Origin: Agrococcus jejuensis
GTDB lineage: Bacteria > Actinomycetota > Actinomycetes > Actinomycetales > Microbacteriaceae
DNA: 64,000 bases
Direction of reading: 5' to 3'
Assembly: GCF_900099705.1 (NCBI RefSeq)
Contig: NZ_LT629695.1
Coordinates: 434,001 to 498,000, forward strand
Shown one piece after another: positions 1-9,907 of this stretch. Under the pieces are notes generated by a model. That model was not told the DNA's origin, ran no database searches, and saw only the letters and a program-made list of their open reading frames with translations. Every line of letters starts with the position of its first letter. Position 1 is the stretch's first letter. Both the position numbers and the translations under genes were made by a program.

Positions 1-3000
1 CGCTCGACGCCGTCGTCGACATGATCGCCACGACCGCCTCCTGGCCTTGGAAGCGGTCGACGGTACCGACCCGCGTCTCGTGCAGGCCTGCGGCGTCGAG
101 CGCGCGGCGCAGCAGCGACACCTGCGCGTTGTACGGGGCGACCACGATGACGTCGGCGGCCGTGAGCGGCCGCGACTCGTCGGATCGCGATGGATCGAGC
201 CACTCGCGACCGAGCTGGTCGCGCACGATGCGCACGACCTCGACGGCCTCCTCGGGCGATTCGACGCCGTTCCCCACGTGGTCGACGGGCACGGCGTGCA
301 CGCCCGGCGAGCCCGCGAGCCTCCGCGCCGCCGCGACGGGCGCCGACGTCAGCTGTCGGTCGTACGACAGCGCCGACACGGCCTCGCACAGCACGGGATG
401 CATGCGCCACGACTGCGCGAGGAAGACGCCGAAGCGGTCGGGCAGCACGTGATCGTCGCCCGACAGCCAACCGAGCGCCGAGCGGTCGATGGGCTCGGGA
501 TGCGTGCCCTGGCTCACCTGCGGCAGCTGCTGCGGATCCCCGAGCAGCAGCAGGCGGTCGGCGGCGATCGAGCACGCGATCGTGTTCGCGAGCGAGAACT
601 GCCCGGCCTCGTCGATGACGAGCAGGTCGAGCGCGTGCCTGGGCACCTGGTCGGCGTTCGCGAACGTCCACGCCGTGCCACCGACGATGCGGCCGCCGTC
701 GCGCGCGAGGAAGGCCGCGATGTCGCGCGTCTCGAGCGGCGTGCCCGGCACGGTCGTCGCGCCGCTCTTCGGCTTCTTGCCGACGCGGTCGGCCGGCACG
801 CCCAGGTCGATGGCCTTCTGCAGCAGGTGCTCGACCACGTCGTGCGACTGCGCCACGACGCCGATCTTCCAGCCGCGCTCCGCGAGCGCGCGCAGCACCG
901 TCGCGCCGACGTGCGTCTTGCCCGAGCCGGGCGGTCCCTGCACGGCGAGGTACGACCGGTGCATGCCCTCGAGCGCGTGCACGATGCGCTCGGCGGGCGT
1001 GCCGGCGTCGGCGGCGAGCAGGCCGCCGCGTACGCGCGGGGGCTCGCGGCGCAGCAGGTCGAGCGCCGAGTCCGCGATCGGCGTGGCGCTGGCGGCCACG
1101 TGCTCGCCCCACTCGAGGATCGCGGCACGCTGCTTCGGCGTCGGGATGGGGCGCGACGGCGTGAGCGCGAGCGGCAGCTGCGACCAGCCGACGCCGTCGG
1201 CGGCGCGCTCGTCGAGCACGACCGTCCACGTGCCGGAGTCCTCGGTCGCCTCGACGACCTCGACGTCGGCGTGCGCGCGGTACGTCGCGCCGTCGTCGAC
1301 GTCGCCGAACGGCGCGGGCGAGTCGTAGACGACGAACGGGCGGTCGCCCGTGCTCAGGCGAGAGCCCGCAGCCATGGGCCCGACGAGTCGCAGCCGGCGT
1401 CGCGGCTGCCTGGCGCGCGGCGGCGTCTGCCAGCCGTCGACGACCTCGATCGCGACGTCGGTGGGCGCGAGCACGTCGCGCTGGTCGCGCCACAGGTCGA
1501 CGTGCCCGTCGAGCCGTGCGAAGTGCTCGCCCCAGTAGGCCGTGTCCTCGCGTCGGTGGTACTCGACCGCCGCGGCGGCGAGGGCGACGGCGGCTTGGTC
1601 GTCGGTGCGCTCCTTCGCCGGCACGTGCGCGATCGTGGCGCGCAGGCGCGCATCCACCGCGTCCTCCCGCGCCTCGAGGCGCTCCGAGGCCGTCGACTCC
1701 ACGACGATGCGGCGGCGTCGCGGCACGCCCGCGTCGTCGGCGAGCCCCACGAGCCAGTCGCGCAGGCCCGCGGTCGCGGCGCAGTCGTACTGGTTGTAGT
1801 CGCCGATCTCGCCGAGCAGCGCATCCGCCTCGTCGGCCCGTCCCTCGCCGCGCAGCTCGCCGACGCGCTGGTAGGCGACGATCGACGCGCCACCGTCCTT
1901 CACGGCGCTGTCGCGCAGCCGCGAACCCATGAACAGCGGCTCGAGGCGCTTGAGCGAGTACGACGACTCCGAGATGCGCACGGCGCCGCGCACGATCGGG
2001 TAGAGGTCGACGAGCACGTCGTCGGCGAGCAGGTCGCGCACCTCGTCCTCGCGGATGCCGTGGCTCGCCGAGATCGACCGCAGATGCGTCACCTCGTAGG
2101 GCGCGTAGTGGTAGACGTGCAGGTCGGGCCACCACTGTCGCCGTGCGGCGAGCCAGTCGAGGAAGTCCTCGAGCGCGCGCCCCTCGGCGGCGAAGTCGTG
2201 CGCCCAGAAGGCCGTGAAGACCTCCTCGCCGGTGTCGTACGTCGTGGCGCCGAACAGGTAGTCGATGCCCCAGTGCTCGCCGTCCCACCAGAGCGGGTCG
2301 CCCTCGAAGTCGAAGAAGACGTCGCCGGGGCTCGGCTCGGGCAGCCGACCGAGCACGCGCGCGTCGAAGAGCTCGTGCAGCACACCCGTCTCGGGCGCCG
2401 CGAGCTGCAGCCGCGCCTGCACGCGCAGCGAGGCGAGCGTCGCGTCGCCCACGCCCGGCACGGCGCCCGACGATGCAGCGAGGTCGTCGATCGTGGCGAT
2501 GCCCGCAGCCCGCATCCGCTCGCGCTGCGTCACGCGCAGGCTCGCGACGAGCAGCAGGTCGCGCGTGCGCCCGACCTCCACGGTGCACGTCGCGCAGCGA
2601 CCGCACTGGCGGATCCCCGGCGTGTCCCACGCGATGGGCTCGGATGCCGCACGGCGTTCGGCGAGCAGCGTGCGCATGCGCCCCACGGCGCGCTCGAAGA
2701 CCGGGAGCACGTCGTCGAGGCTGTGCGTCGTGGTCTCGCCGGAGCCGAGCATGAGGTGCACGTCGTCGTGCACGGGGATGCCCTCTCGCTGCAGCTCGAG
2801 CGCGTAGGCGGCGAGCTGCAGCAGCGCCGTCGTCTTCGCGCTGCGCGCGAGCTTGGCGTCGTAGACGGCGTACGCCCACGAGCCGTCGCGCCGCTGCTCG
2901 CGCACGAGGAAGTCGGCGAAGCCCATGAACCCCGTCGTCTCGTCGAGGAACGTCGCCTGGAACGCGACGTCGGCGCCATCGCGCATCGCCGCGAGCGACG

Positions 3001-3289
3001 CATCGCGGGCTGCAGCGAGGCCGGCGATCGACATGGGCTCGGGCCTCGCGATCTCGACGACGCGGTAGCCGGGCTCGCGCGCGGCGCGATCGCGGTACGT
3101 CTGCAGGATGCGCTCCTCGTGCGCGTCGCCGAGGCGGCCGGCGCGCGCGAGCATCGGGTCGTCGACGTCGTCGACCTTGTCGATGCGTCCGAGCTTCGCG
3201 TCGAGCGCGCGCAGCATCGCGAACTCGCACTCGCTCGCGGCCTTCAGGTCGCTCGCACTGTGCAGCAGCAGACCCTCGCGCACGAACAT
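1..3289 (-). CDS. TM0106-family RecB-like nuclease/SF1 helicase (partial, C-terminus cut by window edge)
   Basis: Large nuclease-helicase fusion read from the ATG at 3289 (a GTG at 3298 is in frame). Domains in order: an N-terminal Cas4/RecB-like part with a Cys near residue 16 and a CxxCxxC cluster near residue 227 (probable Fe-S); an RNase H-like domain with DFEGDP near 326 and YNQYDC near 500; then a superfamily 1 helicase with Walker A GPPGSGKT near 781, DEAGQ near 891 and RFQGQE near 1080. The last visible residues follow the RFQGQE motif, so helicase motif VI and the stop lie outside the window. The family is annotated as putative nuclease; the substrate is unknown, and a role in DNA processing is inference from the domains. 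It diverges from the DedA gene. Confidence 0.88.
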   Translation of the reverse strand, partial: MFVREGLLLHSASDLKAASECEFAMLRALDAKLGRIDKVDDVDDPMLARAGRLGDAHEERILQTYRDRAAREPGYRVVEIARPEPMSIAGLAAARDASLAAMRDGADVAFQATFLDETTGFMGFADFLVREQRRDGSWAYAVYDAKLARSAKTTALLQLAAYALELQREGIPVHDDVHLMLGSGETTTHSLDDVLPVFERAVGRMRTLLAERRAASEPIAWDTPGIRQCGRCATCTVEVGRTRDLLLVASLRVTQRERMRAAGIATIDDLAASSGAVPGVGDATLASLRVQARLQLAAPETGVLHELFDARVLGRLPEPSPGDVFFDFEGDPLWWDGEHWGIDYLFGATTYDTGEEVFTAFWAHDFAAEGRALEDFLDWLAARRQWWPDLHVYHYAPYEVTHLRSISASHGIREDEVRDLLADDVLVDLYPIVRGAVRISESSYSLKRLEPLFMGSRLRDSAVKDGGASIVAYQRVGELRGEGRADEADALLGEIGDYNQYDCAATAGLRDWLVGLADDAGVPRRRRIVVESTASERLEAREDAVDARLRATIAHVPAKERTDDQAAVALAAAAVEYHRREDTAYWGEHFARLDGHVDLWRDQRDVLAPTDVAIEVVDGWQTPPRARQPRRRLRLVGPMAAGSRLSTGDRPFVVYDSPAPFGDVDDGATYRAHADVEVVEATEDSGTWTVVLDERAADGVGWSQLPLALTPSRPIPTPKQRAAILEWGEHVAASATPIADSALDLLRREPPRVRGGLLAADAGTPAERIVHALEGMHRSYLAVQGPPGSGKTHVGATVLRALAERGWKIGVVAQSHDVVEHLLQKAIDLGVPADRVGKKPKSGATTVPGTPLETRDIAAFLARDGGRIVGGTAWTFANADQVPRHALDLLVIDEAGQFSLANTIACSIAADRLLLLGDPQQLPQVSQGTHPEPIDRSALGWLSGDDHVLPDRFGVFLAQSWRMHPVLCEAVSALSYDRQLTSAPVAAARRLAGSPGVHAVPVDHVGNGVESPEEAVEVVRIVRDQLGREWLDPSRSDESRPLTAADVIVVAPYNAQVSLLRRALDAAGLHETRVGTVDRFQGQEAVVAIMSTTASS

Positions 3290-3422
3290 GCTCGTCACGG
3301 TACCGGCGACCACCGACGCGCGAGGCGTGGGCCAGACACCGCAGCCGGGCGCTGACGCCCGACCGTCACCACCCGGCCACCCCGGCGTCACCCGTGCCGC
3401 GTAGCCTCGCGCCGGGAGGCCC

Positions 3423-4019
3423 ATGGACCCGGTGCTCGACGCGATCGTCGCGATGGCGGCGTCGCCGTGGGCGCTCGTCGTCGTCGCGGCGCTGTGCATC
3501 GTCGACTCGATCGTGCCGCCGCTGCCGACCGAGGCCGTCGTCATCGCGCTCGTCACGCTCGGCGCGGCGGGCGACGCCCCGCATCCCGTCGCGATCGGCG
3601 CGACGATCGCGATCGCCGCGACGCTCGGCGACTCGCTCGCCTACGTGCTCGGTCGCACGGTGGCGTCGCGCAGGTGGCTGCGCCACCGTCGCATCCGCAC
3701 GCTCGCCCGGCAGGCGTCGACGCTGCTGCGCCTCCGCGGCGCCTCGATCGTCGTCGCCGCGCGATTCGTGCCGGGCCTGCGCGTCGCCGTGAACGCGACG
3801 GCCGGCGCCGTGCGGATGGATGCGCGCCGCTTCGTGCCGCTCGTCGCGACCGCCGCGACGCTGTGGGCGACGATCACGGTGCTCATCGGCGTCGGCGCCG
3901 CGTGGGCGCTCGGCGACTCCCCCGTGCTCGCGGCCCTCGCAGGTGCGATCGCGGGCCTCGGCGTCGGCCTCGCGGTCGATGCGATCCTGCGCCGCCGCGG
4001 GGTCACGACGCCGGCGTGA
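3423..4019 (+). CDS. DedA/VTT-family integral membrane protein
   Basis: A 198-residue membrane protein of the DedA (SNARE-associated/VTT) family, associated elsewhere with lipid flipping and envelope homeostasis. Visible family marks are the PPLPTE loop with Glu37, Asp70, and the RFVPGLR motif at 114-120 that precedes the re-entrant segment. Hydrophobic stretches lie near 17-45, 55-77, 137-162 and 165-188. The ATG has a GGGAGG ribosome site about 4 bases upstream, and a TAGCCT -10 box lies at 3402-3407. Its 3' end overlaps the 3' end of the convergent xerD by 17 bases. The substrate cannot be read from sequence. Confidence 0.85.
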   Translation: MDPVLDAIVAMAASPWALVVVAALCIVDSIVPPLPTEAVVIALVTLGAAGDAPHPVAIGATIAIAATLGDSLAYVLGRTVASRRWLRHRRIRTLARQASTLLRLRGASIVVAARFVPGLRVAVNATAGAVRMDARRFVPLVATAATLWATITVLIGVGAAWALGDSPVLAALAGAIAGLGVGLAVDAILRRRGVTTPA

Positions 4020-4914
4020 CCGACCGCCGCGCCCTCGGGTGCGCCGTCGTGTACATGTCCCGCAGCGTGTCCGCCGTGACCCTCGTGTAGATCTGCGTCG
4101 TCGCGACGCTCGCGTGGCCGAGCAGCTCCTGCACGACGCGCACGTCGGCGCCGCCCTCGAGCAGATGCGTCGCGAACGAGTGGCGGAAGGTGTGCGGCGA
4201 CACGTGCTCGACCTCGGCCTCGGCGGCGACGCGCTGGATGATCGACCACGCCGCCTGCCGCGACAGCCGTCCGCCGCGCGCGCCGAGCAGCAGCGCCGGC
4301 CCGCCCCGCCCTCGCACGGCGAGCAGCGGCCGCGCCCGCACGAGGTACGCGTCCACCGCGTCGCGCGCGTACGAGCCGACGGGCACGAGCCGCTGCTTGC
4401 CGCCCTTGCCCGTGAGCCGCAGCAGCTCCTCGTGCGCGTCGTCGACGTCGAGGTCGCACACCTCCGAGATGCGCGCGCCCGTCGCGTAGAGCAGCTCGAG
4501 CAGCGCCCGATCGCGCAGGCCGTTCGCGTCGTCGCCGCCCGCGTGCTCGAGGATGCGCTGCATCTGCGCGATCGTCACGGCCTTCGGCAGCGGCATGCCC
4601 TGCTTGGGCGGCCGGTGGTCGCGTGCGACGTCCTGCTCGACGAGCCGCTCGTCGACGAGGAACCGGTGGAGGCCGCGCACCGCCGACAGCTGGCGCGCGA
4701 CGCTCGAGGCCGCGAGGCCTCGGTCGGCGAGGGATGCGTGGAACGCCTGCACGTCGGCCGCCTCGATCGCCGCGACGGCATCCCGCCCGCGCGACGCGAG
4801 CACCGCGAGGTACCCGTCGAGGTCGCGCCGGTAGGCGGCGAGCGTGTGCCGCGAGAGCCCGCGCTCGATCGTCAGCTGCCGCAGGTAGCGGGCGACGGCA
4901 TCCGCGGGGCGCAT
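4003..4914 (-). CDS. xerD: Tyrosine site-specific recombinase XerD
   Basis: A 303-residue tyrosine recombinase that with XerC resolves chromosome dimers at dif. It has an N-terminal SAM-like core-binding domain (about 1-95) and a catalytic domain with the full set of active-site residues: Arg148 (ARISE), Lys170 (GKGGKQR), His241 and Arg244 (HTFRH), His267 (LLGHAS) and Tyr276. I chose the ATG at 4914, 7 bases after the stop of the nudix gene; a longer open frame extends upstream but only overlaps that gene. The normal length and the housekeeping location beside pyrG and recN argue for chromosomal XerD rather than a phage integrase. Confidence 0.92.
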   Translation of the reverse strand: MRPADAVARYLRQLTIERGLSRHTLAAYRRDLDGYLAVLASRGRDAVAAIEAADVQAFHASLADRGLAASSVARQLSAVRGLHRFLVDERLVEQDVARDHRPPKQGMPLPKAVTIAQMQRILEHAGGDDANGLRDRALLELLYATGARISEVCDLDVDDAHEELLRLTGKGGKQRLVPVGSYARDAVDAYLVRARPLLAVRGRGGPALLLGARGGRLSRQAAWSIIQRVAAEAEVEHVSPHTFRHSFATHLLEGGADVRVVQELLGHASVATTQIYTRVTADTLRDMYTTAHPRARRSVTPAS

Positions 4915-4921
4915 GCGCGCG

Positions 4922-5545
4922 TCAGCGCTCGGGACGCGCGGGGCGGTGCCAGTCGAACGGCACGTCGGCGGGCTGCGGTGCGCCGTCGCGGGCACGCAGC
5001 GCCTCGTAGGCGAGCACGGCCGTGAGCATCGTGGCGTTGTGCAGGCGGTTCGACAGCGCGGCGGCGACGACCTCGGCGCGCGGCACCCAGCGCGCCTCCA
5101 TGTCCGCCTCCTCGTCGGTGCGCGCGAACGTCTCGGGCGCATCCGACACGTCGGTCGCGAGGTAGATGCGCAGCATCTCGCTCGAGCCGCCGCCCGACGT
5201 CGAGATGTCGCACAGCACGCCCCATGTCGCGGCGACGGTGTCGGTCTCCTCGGCGAGCTCGCGCTGGGCGCCGACGAGCGGGTCCTCGCCCTCGACGTCG
5301 AGCAGTCCCGCGGGCAGCTCCCACATCGTGGCGCCGACGGGGTGGCGGTACTGATGCACGAGCAGCACCTCGTCGCGCTCGTTCACGGCGAGCACGGCGA
5401 CGGCGCCGGGATGGTCGAGCAGGTCGCGCACGATCGTCGTGCCCGAGGGCAGGTCGACCGTGTGCCGCTCGACGTCCCACACGCGCCCGTGGAACACCGT
5501 CTCGCGGTGCGTCACCGGCAGGCTGCCGAGCGTGTCCTCGATCAT
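4922..5545 (-). CDS. Nudix hydrolase, ADP-ribose pyrophosphatase type
   Basis: A 207-residue Nudix protein expected to hydrolyse ADP-ribose to AMP and ribose-5-phosphate. The Nudix box reads [10 protein letters not shown] followed by REL-EE, with one extra residue between the Gly and first Glu, as in the mycobacterial ADP-ribose pyrophosphatase next to pyrG. The flanking [10 protein letters not shown] and the later GGSSE region fit this subfamily. The ATG overlaps the pyrG stop by 4 bases (ATGA), so translation is probably coupled. Exact substrate is inference from family and neighbourhood. Confidence 0.88.
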   Translation of the reverse strand: MIEDTLGSLPVTHRETVFHGRVWDVERHTVDLPSGTTIVRDLLDHPGAVAVLAVNERDEVLLVHQYRHPVGATMWELPAGLLDVEGEDPLVGAQRELAEETDTVAATWGVLCDISTSGGGSSEMLRIYLATDVSDAPETFARTDEEADMEARWVPRAEVVAAALSNRLHNATMLTAVLAYEALRARDGAPQPADVPFDWHRPARPER

Positions 5546-7239
5546 GCGGTCGCGGCCTCGGTGGCCGACTCCGCCGACTCGGCGTCGACGTCGAACAGCT
5601 TCGACGCGCGCTGGCGCTCGAGCGACGCCTCGACGAGGCCGCGGAACAGCGGATGCGCGTGGTTCGGGCGGCTGCGCAGCTCGGGGTGCGCCTGCGTGGC
5701 GATGTAGTACGGGTGGCCAGGCACCTCGACGTACTCGACGAGGCGGCCGTCGGGCGACGTGCCCGAGAACGACAGGCCCGCCTCCGACAGCTGGTCGCGG
5801 TAGTGGTTGTTCACCTCGTAGCGGTGGCGGTGGCGCTCGTGCGACACGGGCGCGCCGTACACGCGCTCGGCGAGCGAGCCGGGCGCGAGCGCCGCCTCGT
5901 ACAGGCCGAGGCGCATGGTGCCGCCGAGGTTGCCGCCGTGCACGTGGGCCTCCTGCTCCGCCATCGTCGCGATGACGGGGTGCGGGGTGCCCTCGTCGAA
6001 CTCGCTCGACGACGCGCCCTCGATGCCGGCGACGTTGCGCGCGTACTCGATGACCATGCACTGCAGGCCGAGGCACAGGCCGAGCGTGGGGATGTCGTTC
6101 TCGCGAGCGAAGCGCAGGGCGCCGAGCTTGCCCTCGATGCCGCGCACGCCGAAGCCGCCGGGCACGCAGATGCCGTCGACGTCGGACAGCTGCTGCGCGG
6201 CGCCCTCGGGCGTCTCGCACAGGTCGGAGGCGACCCAGCGGATCTTCACGGCCGTCTGGTTCGCGAATCCGCCGGCCTTGAGCGCCTCGGTCACCGAGAG
6301 GTAGGCGTCCGGCAGGTCGATGTACTTGCCGACGAGGCCGATCGTCACCTCGTGGCGCGGGTGGTGCACGGCGTCGAGCACGGGCTGCCAGCGGCTCCAG
6401 TCCACGTCGCCCGCGTCGAGGCCGAGCTGCTCGATGATGTAGCCGTCGAGGCCCTGCTCGGTGAGCATCGTGGGGATGTCGTAGATCGAGGGCACGTCGA
6501 CGGCGTTGACGACGGCGCGCTCGTCGACGTCGCACATGAGCGCGATCTTCGTGCGGTTCGACGCGCTCACGGGGCGGTCGGAGCGCAGCACGAGCGCGTC
6601 GGGCTGGATGCCGATCGAGCGCAGCGTCGCGACGGAGTGCTGCGTGGGCTTCGTCTTCTGCTCGCCCGACGCGCCGAGGAACGGCACGAGCGACACGTGC
6701 ACGAAGAACACGTTCTTGCGGCCGAGCTCGTGGCGCACCTGACGGGCGGCCTCGATGAACGGCTGGCTCTCGATGTCGCCGACGGTGCCGCCGATCTCGG
6801 TGATGATGACGTCGGGCTGCGGCACGTTGTCGGCCTGCAGGCGCATGCGGCGCTTGATCTCGTCGGAGATGTGCGGGATGACCTGCACGGTGTCGCCGAG
6901 GTACTCGCCGCGGCGCTCGCGCTCGATGACGCGCGAGTAGATCTGGCCCGTCGTCACGTTGGCGGCCTGCGAGAGCTCGATGTCGAGGAAGCGCTCGTAG
7001 TGGCCGATGTCGAGGTCGGTCTCGGCCCCGTCGTCGGTCACGAAGACCTCGCCGTGCTGGAACGGGTTCATCGTGCCCGGGTCCACGTTGAGGTACGGGT
7101 CGAGCTTCTGCATCACGACGTGGAGGCCACGAGCCGTGAGGAGATTGCCGAGGGAAGCGGCCGTGAGGCCCTTGCCCAGGGACGAGACGACGCCGCCCGT
7201 CACGAAGATCTGCTTGGTCACCCGGGAATCGCTCGCCAC
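5542..7239 (-). CDS. pyrG: CTP synthase
   Basis: Makes CTP from UTP, ATP and glutamine in the cytosol. The 565-residue protein has the N-terminal synthetase domain starting with [10 protein letters not shown] (P-loop) and a C-terminal class I glutamine amidotransferase with the nucleophile in GLCLG near residue 388 and a downstream His/Glu pair in the AHPE motif. The start is a GTG at 7239; a TAGTGT -10 box at 7248-7253 is only 8 bases upstream, so the message may be leaderless. It heads the pyrG-nudix-xerD run; the gap from the recN stop is only 36 bases. Confidence 0.97.
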   Translation of the reverse strand: MASDSRVTKQIFVTGGVVSSLGKGLTAASLGNLLTARGLHVVMQKLDPYLNVDPGTMNPFQHGEVFVTDDGAETDLDIGHYERFLDIELSQAANVTTGQIYSRVIERERRGEYLGDTVQVIPHISDEIKRRMRLQADNVPQPDVIITEIGGTVGDIESQPFIEAARQVRHELGRKNVFFVHVSLVPFLGASGEQKTKPTQHSVATLRSIGIQPDALVLRSDRPVSASNRTKIALMCDVDERAVVNAVDVPSIYDIPTMLTEQGLDGYIIEQLGLDAGDVDWSRWQPVLDAVHHPRHEVTIGLVGKYIDLPDAYLSVTEALKAGGFANQTAVKIRWVASDLCETPEGAAQQLSDVDGICVPGGFGVRGIEGKLGALRFARENDIPTLGLCLGLQCMVIEYARNVAGIEGASSSEFDEGTPHPVIATMAEQEAHVHGGNLGGTMRLGLYEAALAPGSLAERVYGAPVSHERHRHRYEVNNHYRDQLSEAGLSFSGTSPDGRLVEYVEVPGHPYYIATQAHPELRSRPNHAHPLFRGLVEASLERQRASKLFDVDAESAESATEAATA

Positions 7240-7275
7240 GGGCTCTCACACTATCGGACCCGGAGGCGGCGTCCG

Positions 7276-8970
7276 TCAGCGACGCGGCTGCGGCGTGGCG
7301 TGCGCGTCGGCGAGCAGCTCGGCGGCGTGCGCGAGCGCGGTGTCGGATGCGGTGCCGGCGAGCATGCGGGCCAGCTCCTCGACGCGCGCGTCGTCGCGCA
7401 CGGTCTGCACGCTCGACGCCGTCACGGAGCCGTCGGTGGCCTTCACGACCGTGATGTGGCGGTCGGCGAACGCGGCGACCTGCGCGAGGTGCGTCACGAC
7501 GATGACCTGCGCGTGCTGCGCGAGCGCCGCGAGGCGACGCCCGATCTCGATCGCGGAGGCGCCGCCGACGCCGGCGTCGACCTCGTCGAACACGAACGTC
7601 GGCACGTCGTCGGCCGCGAGGGCGACCTCGAGCGCGAGCATGACGCGCGAGAGCTCGCCGCCCGACGCCGCCTTCGCGACGGGACGGGGCTCGGCGCCCG
7701 GATGCGGCGCGAGCAGGATCGCGACGTCGTCGCGCCCGTGCTCGTGGTGCTCGTCGCCGGGCGTCACCGCGATGCGCAGGCGCGCATCCGGCATCGCGAG
7801 CGCTCGCAGCTCGTGCTGCACGCGCTCCTCGAGGTCGGCGGCGGATGCGGTGCGCACCTCGGTGATGCGGGTCGCGAGGGCGTCGGCGGCGTCGCGCTCG
7901 GCGGCGATGCGCTGCTCGAGCTCGAGCGTGCGCTCGTCGTCGGCGTCGAGCTCGACGAGCCGCAGGGCGCCGAGCCTGCCGTGCTCGAGCGCGGCCTCGA
8001 TGGAGTCGTAGCGACGCACGACGGGCGCGAGCACCGCACGGCGCTCCTGGATCTCGTCGATGGGCCGTTCGGGCGCCTCGAGCGTGTCGGCGTAGCGCGT
8101 GAGCTCGGCGGCGGCCTCCTGCACGGCGGCCTCGGCGTCGGCGAGCAGCGACAGCGCGGTCGCGAGGGCGGCGTCGTCGCGCTCGCCGCGCTCGACGAGG
8201 CGGCGGGCGGTGCCGACGAGCGTCGTCGCGTCGATGCCGTCCTCGCCCGTGATGGCCGTGTGCGCCTCGGCGACGATGGCGCGCAGCGACTCGACGTGCT
8301 CGAGCCGGTGCGCGAGCGCGTCGAGCTCGGCGTCCTCCCCCGGCTGCGGGTCGATGGCCTCGAGCGCCTCGAGCTCGGTGCGCAGCTCGTCGGCCTCACG
8401 GCGGCGCGCGTCGCGCTCGGTCGTGATCGTCGTGAGCTCGCGCTCGGCGTCGCGCCACGCGTGCAGGTGCCCGCGGTAGTCGACGAGCAGCGTCTCGAGC
8501 GCCTCGCCCGCCGCGCGGTCGAGCGCTGACAGCTGCGCCTGCGCGCCGCGCAGCCGCTGCTGGTCGGACTGCCCGTGCACGGCGACGAGCGAGTCGGCGA
8601 GCGACTGCAGGGATGCGGCGGGCACGTTCGCGCCGCCGATCTGCGCGCGGCTGCGGCCCTCGCGCGACACGGAGCGCGCGACGAGCAGCTCGCCGTCCTC
8701 GACGACGCCGCCCGCGTCGTCCACGAGCTCGCGGTCGGTCGCGTCGTCGAGCATCCACACGCCCTGCACCGCGGCGCGGTCGTCGCCGGCGCGGATGAGG
8801 CCGGCATCGGCGCGCGCGCCACGCAGCAGCGACAGCGCCTGCACGACCATGGTCTTGCCAGCGCCGGTCTCGCCGGTGATGGCGGTGAAGCCGGGCGCGA
8901 GCTCGAGCACGGCGTCGTCGATGACGCCGAGGCTGCGGATCGCGAGCTCCTCGAGGCGGGTCCTGCTCAC
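7276..8970 (-). CDS. recN: DNA repair protein RecN
   Basis: SMC-like ATPase acting in double-strand break repair. The 564-residue protein has Walker A GETGAGKT at 33-40, a long middle rich in Glu, Arg and Ala with coiled-coil character (about 150-350), and a C-terminal ATPase half with the ASGGELSR signature and Walker B FDEVDAG. The start is a GTG at 8970 inside a GTGA overlap with the end of nadK, so it is co-translated with tlyA and nadK, a conserved actinobacterial order. I see no SOS box because there is no upstream gap. Confidence 0.96.
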   Translation of the reverse strand: MSRTRLEELAIRSLGVIDDAVLELAPGFTAITGETGAGKTMVVQALSLLRGARADAGLIRAGDDRAAVQGVWMLDDATDRELVDDAGGVVEDGELLVARSVSREGRSRAQIGGANVPAASLQSLADSLVAVHGQSDQQRLRGAQAQLSALDRAAGEALETLLVDYRGHLHAWRDAERELTTITTERDARRREADELRTELEALEAIDPQPGEDAELDALAHRLEHVESLRAIVAEAHTAITGEDGIDATTLVGTARRLVERGERDDAALATALSLLADAEAAVQEAAAELTRYADTLEAPERPIDEIQERRAVLAPVVRRYDSIEAALEHGRLGALRLVELDADDERTLELEQRIAAERDAADALATRITEVRTASAADLEERVQHELRALAMPDARLRIAVTPGDEHHEHGRDDVAILLAPHPGAEPRPVAKAASGGELSRVMLALEVALAADDVPTFVFDEVDAGVGGASAIEIGRRLAALAQHAQVIVVTHLAQVAAFADRHITVVKATDGSVTASSVQTVRDDARVEELARMLAGTASDTALAHAAELLADAHATPQPRR

Positions 8971-9878
8971 GAGGCGCTCCTGGCGGCGTCGCGCCACCCC
9001 TGCACGGGCAGGTCGAACTTCGCCACGAGCCGGTCGGCGAACGGCGCGGGCGTCAGGCGCGCGAGGCGCAGCGGCGTCTCCGAGCGGCGTGCCTCGACGC
9101 GTGCGCCCTGCGGCAGATCGACCGAGCGGCGCGAGTCGCACCACAGCACGGCGTCGCTCGTCGAGTGGGGCGAGATCGTCACCGACATCGTCGACTCGGG
9201 GCCGACGACGAGCGGACGCGTGAAGAGCGCGTGGGCGCCGAGCGGCACCATGAGCATCACCTGCGCCGTCGGCCACACGATGGGGCCGCCCGCCGAGAAC
9301 GAGTACGCGGTGGATCCCGTGGGCGTCGCGAGCAGCACCGCATCCGTGCCGAACGACGAGATGGGTCGGTCGTCGACCTCGAGCAGCGCCTCGATCATGC
9401 GGCCGGCGCCGTGCTTCTCGATCGCGGCCTCGTTGACGGCCCAGGTCGCGGCGACCTCGACCTCGTCGATGAACACGCGCACGTCGAGCGTGAGTCGCGA
9501 CTCGACCTCGTAGTCGCCGGCGACGGCGTGGTCGACGACGGCCTGCACGTCGGCCACCTCCGCCTCGGCGAGGAAGCCGACGTGGCCCATGTTGATGCCG
9601 AGCAGGGGCGCTCCCGTGAGCCGCTGCAGCTCGGCGGCGCGCAGGATCGTGCCGTCGCCGCCGAACGTGACGACGAGCTCGATGTCGCCGGGCGCGTCGG
9701 CGTCGAACGTCGACACGACCTCCGCCTCCGCGGCGTGCGCGACGAGCGCAGCGCGCTCCTCGGGCACGAGCACGGGCGTCACGCCGACCTCGACGAGTCG
9801 GCGGCACACGCTCGAGGCGGTGCGCAGCGTCTCGTCGCGACCCGGGTGGAACACCACGAGGAAGCGGCGCTCGCTCAT
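8967..9878 (-). CDS. nadK: NAD kinase
   Basis: Phosphorylates NAD to NADP using ATP or polyphosphate. The 303-residue protein carries the GGDG motif at 73-76, the NE pair at 149-150 and the GSTAY motif. I prefer the ATG at 9878 because GGAGGG lies 5 bases upstream. A second ATG at 9911 forms an ATGA overlap with the tlyA stop and would add 11 residues, so a coupled longer form is possible. It sits in the tlyA-nadK-recN operon. Confidence 0.95.
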   Translation of the reverse strand: MSERRFLVVFHPGRDETLRTASSVCRRLVEVGVTPVLVPEERAALVAHAAEAEVVSTFDADAPGDIELVVTFGGDGTILRAAELQRLTGAPLLGINMGHVGFLAEAEVADVQAVVDHAVAGDYEVESRLTLDVRVFIDEVEVAATWAVNEAAIEKHGAGRMIEALLEVDDRPISSFGTDAVLLATPTGSTAYSFSAGGPIVWPTAQVMLMVPLGAHALFTRPLVVGPESTMSVTISPHSTSDAVLWCDSRRSVDLPQGARVEARRSETPLRLARLTPAPFADRLVAKFDLPVQGWRDAARSAS

Positions 9879-9907
9879 TCGCCCTCCGTCCGCGCTCACG
9901 TGCATGC

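Noticed and set aside
47-3355. A 1102-codon plus-strand open frame
   Set aside because: It is the mirror of the nuclease/helicase gene on the minus strand. Its translation is Arg-rich without motifs, as expected for antisense frames at this G+C content.
4003-4914. Phage or island integrase with attachment site
   Set aside because: Protein is a standard-length XerD in a housekeeping context; no tRNA, direct repeats or phage genes nearby.
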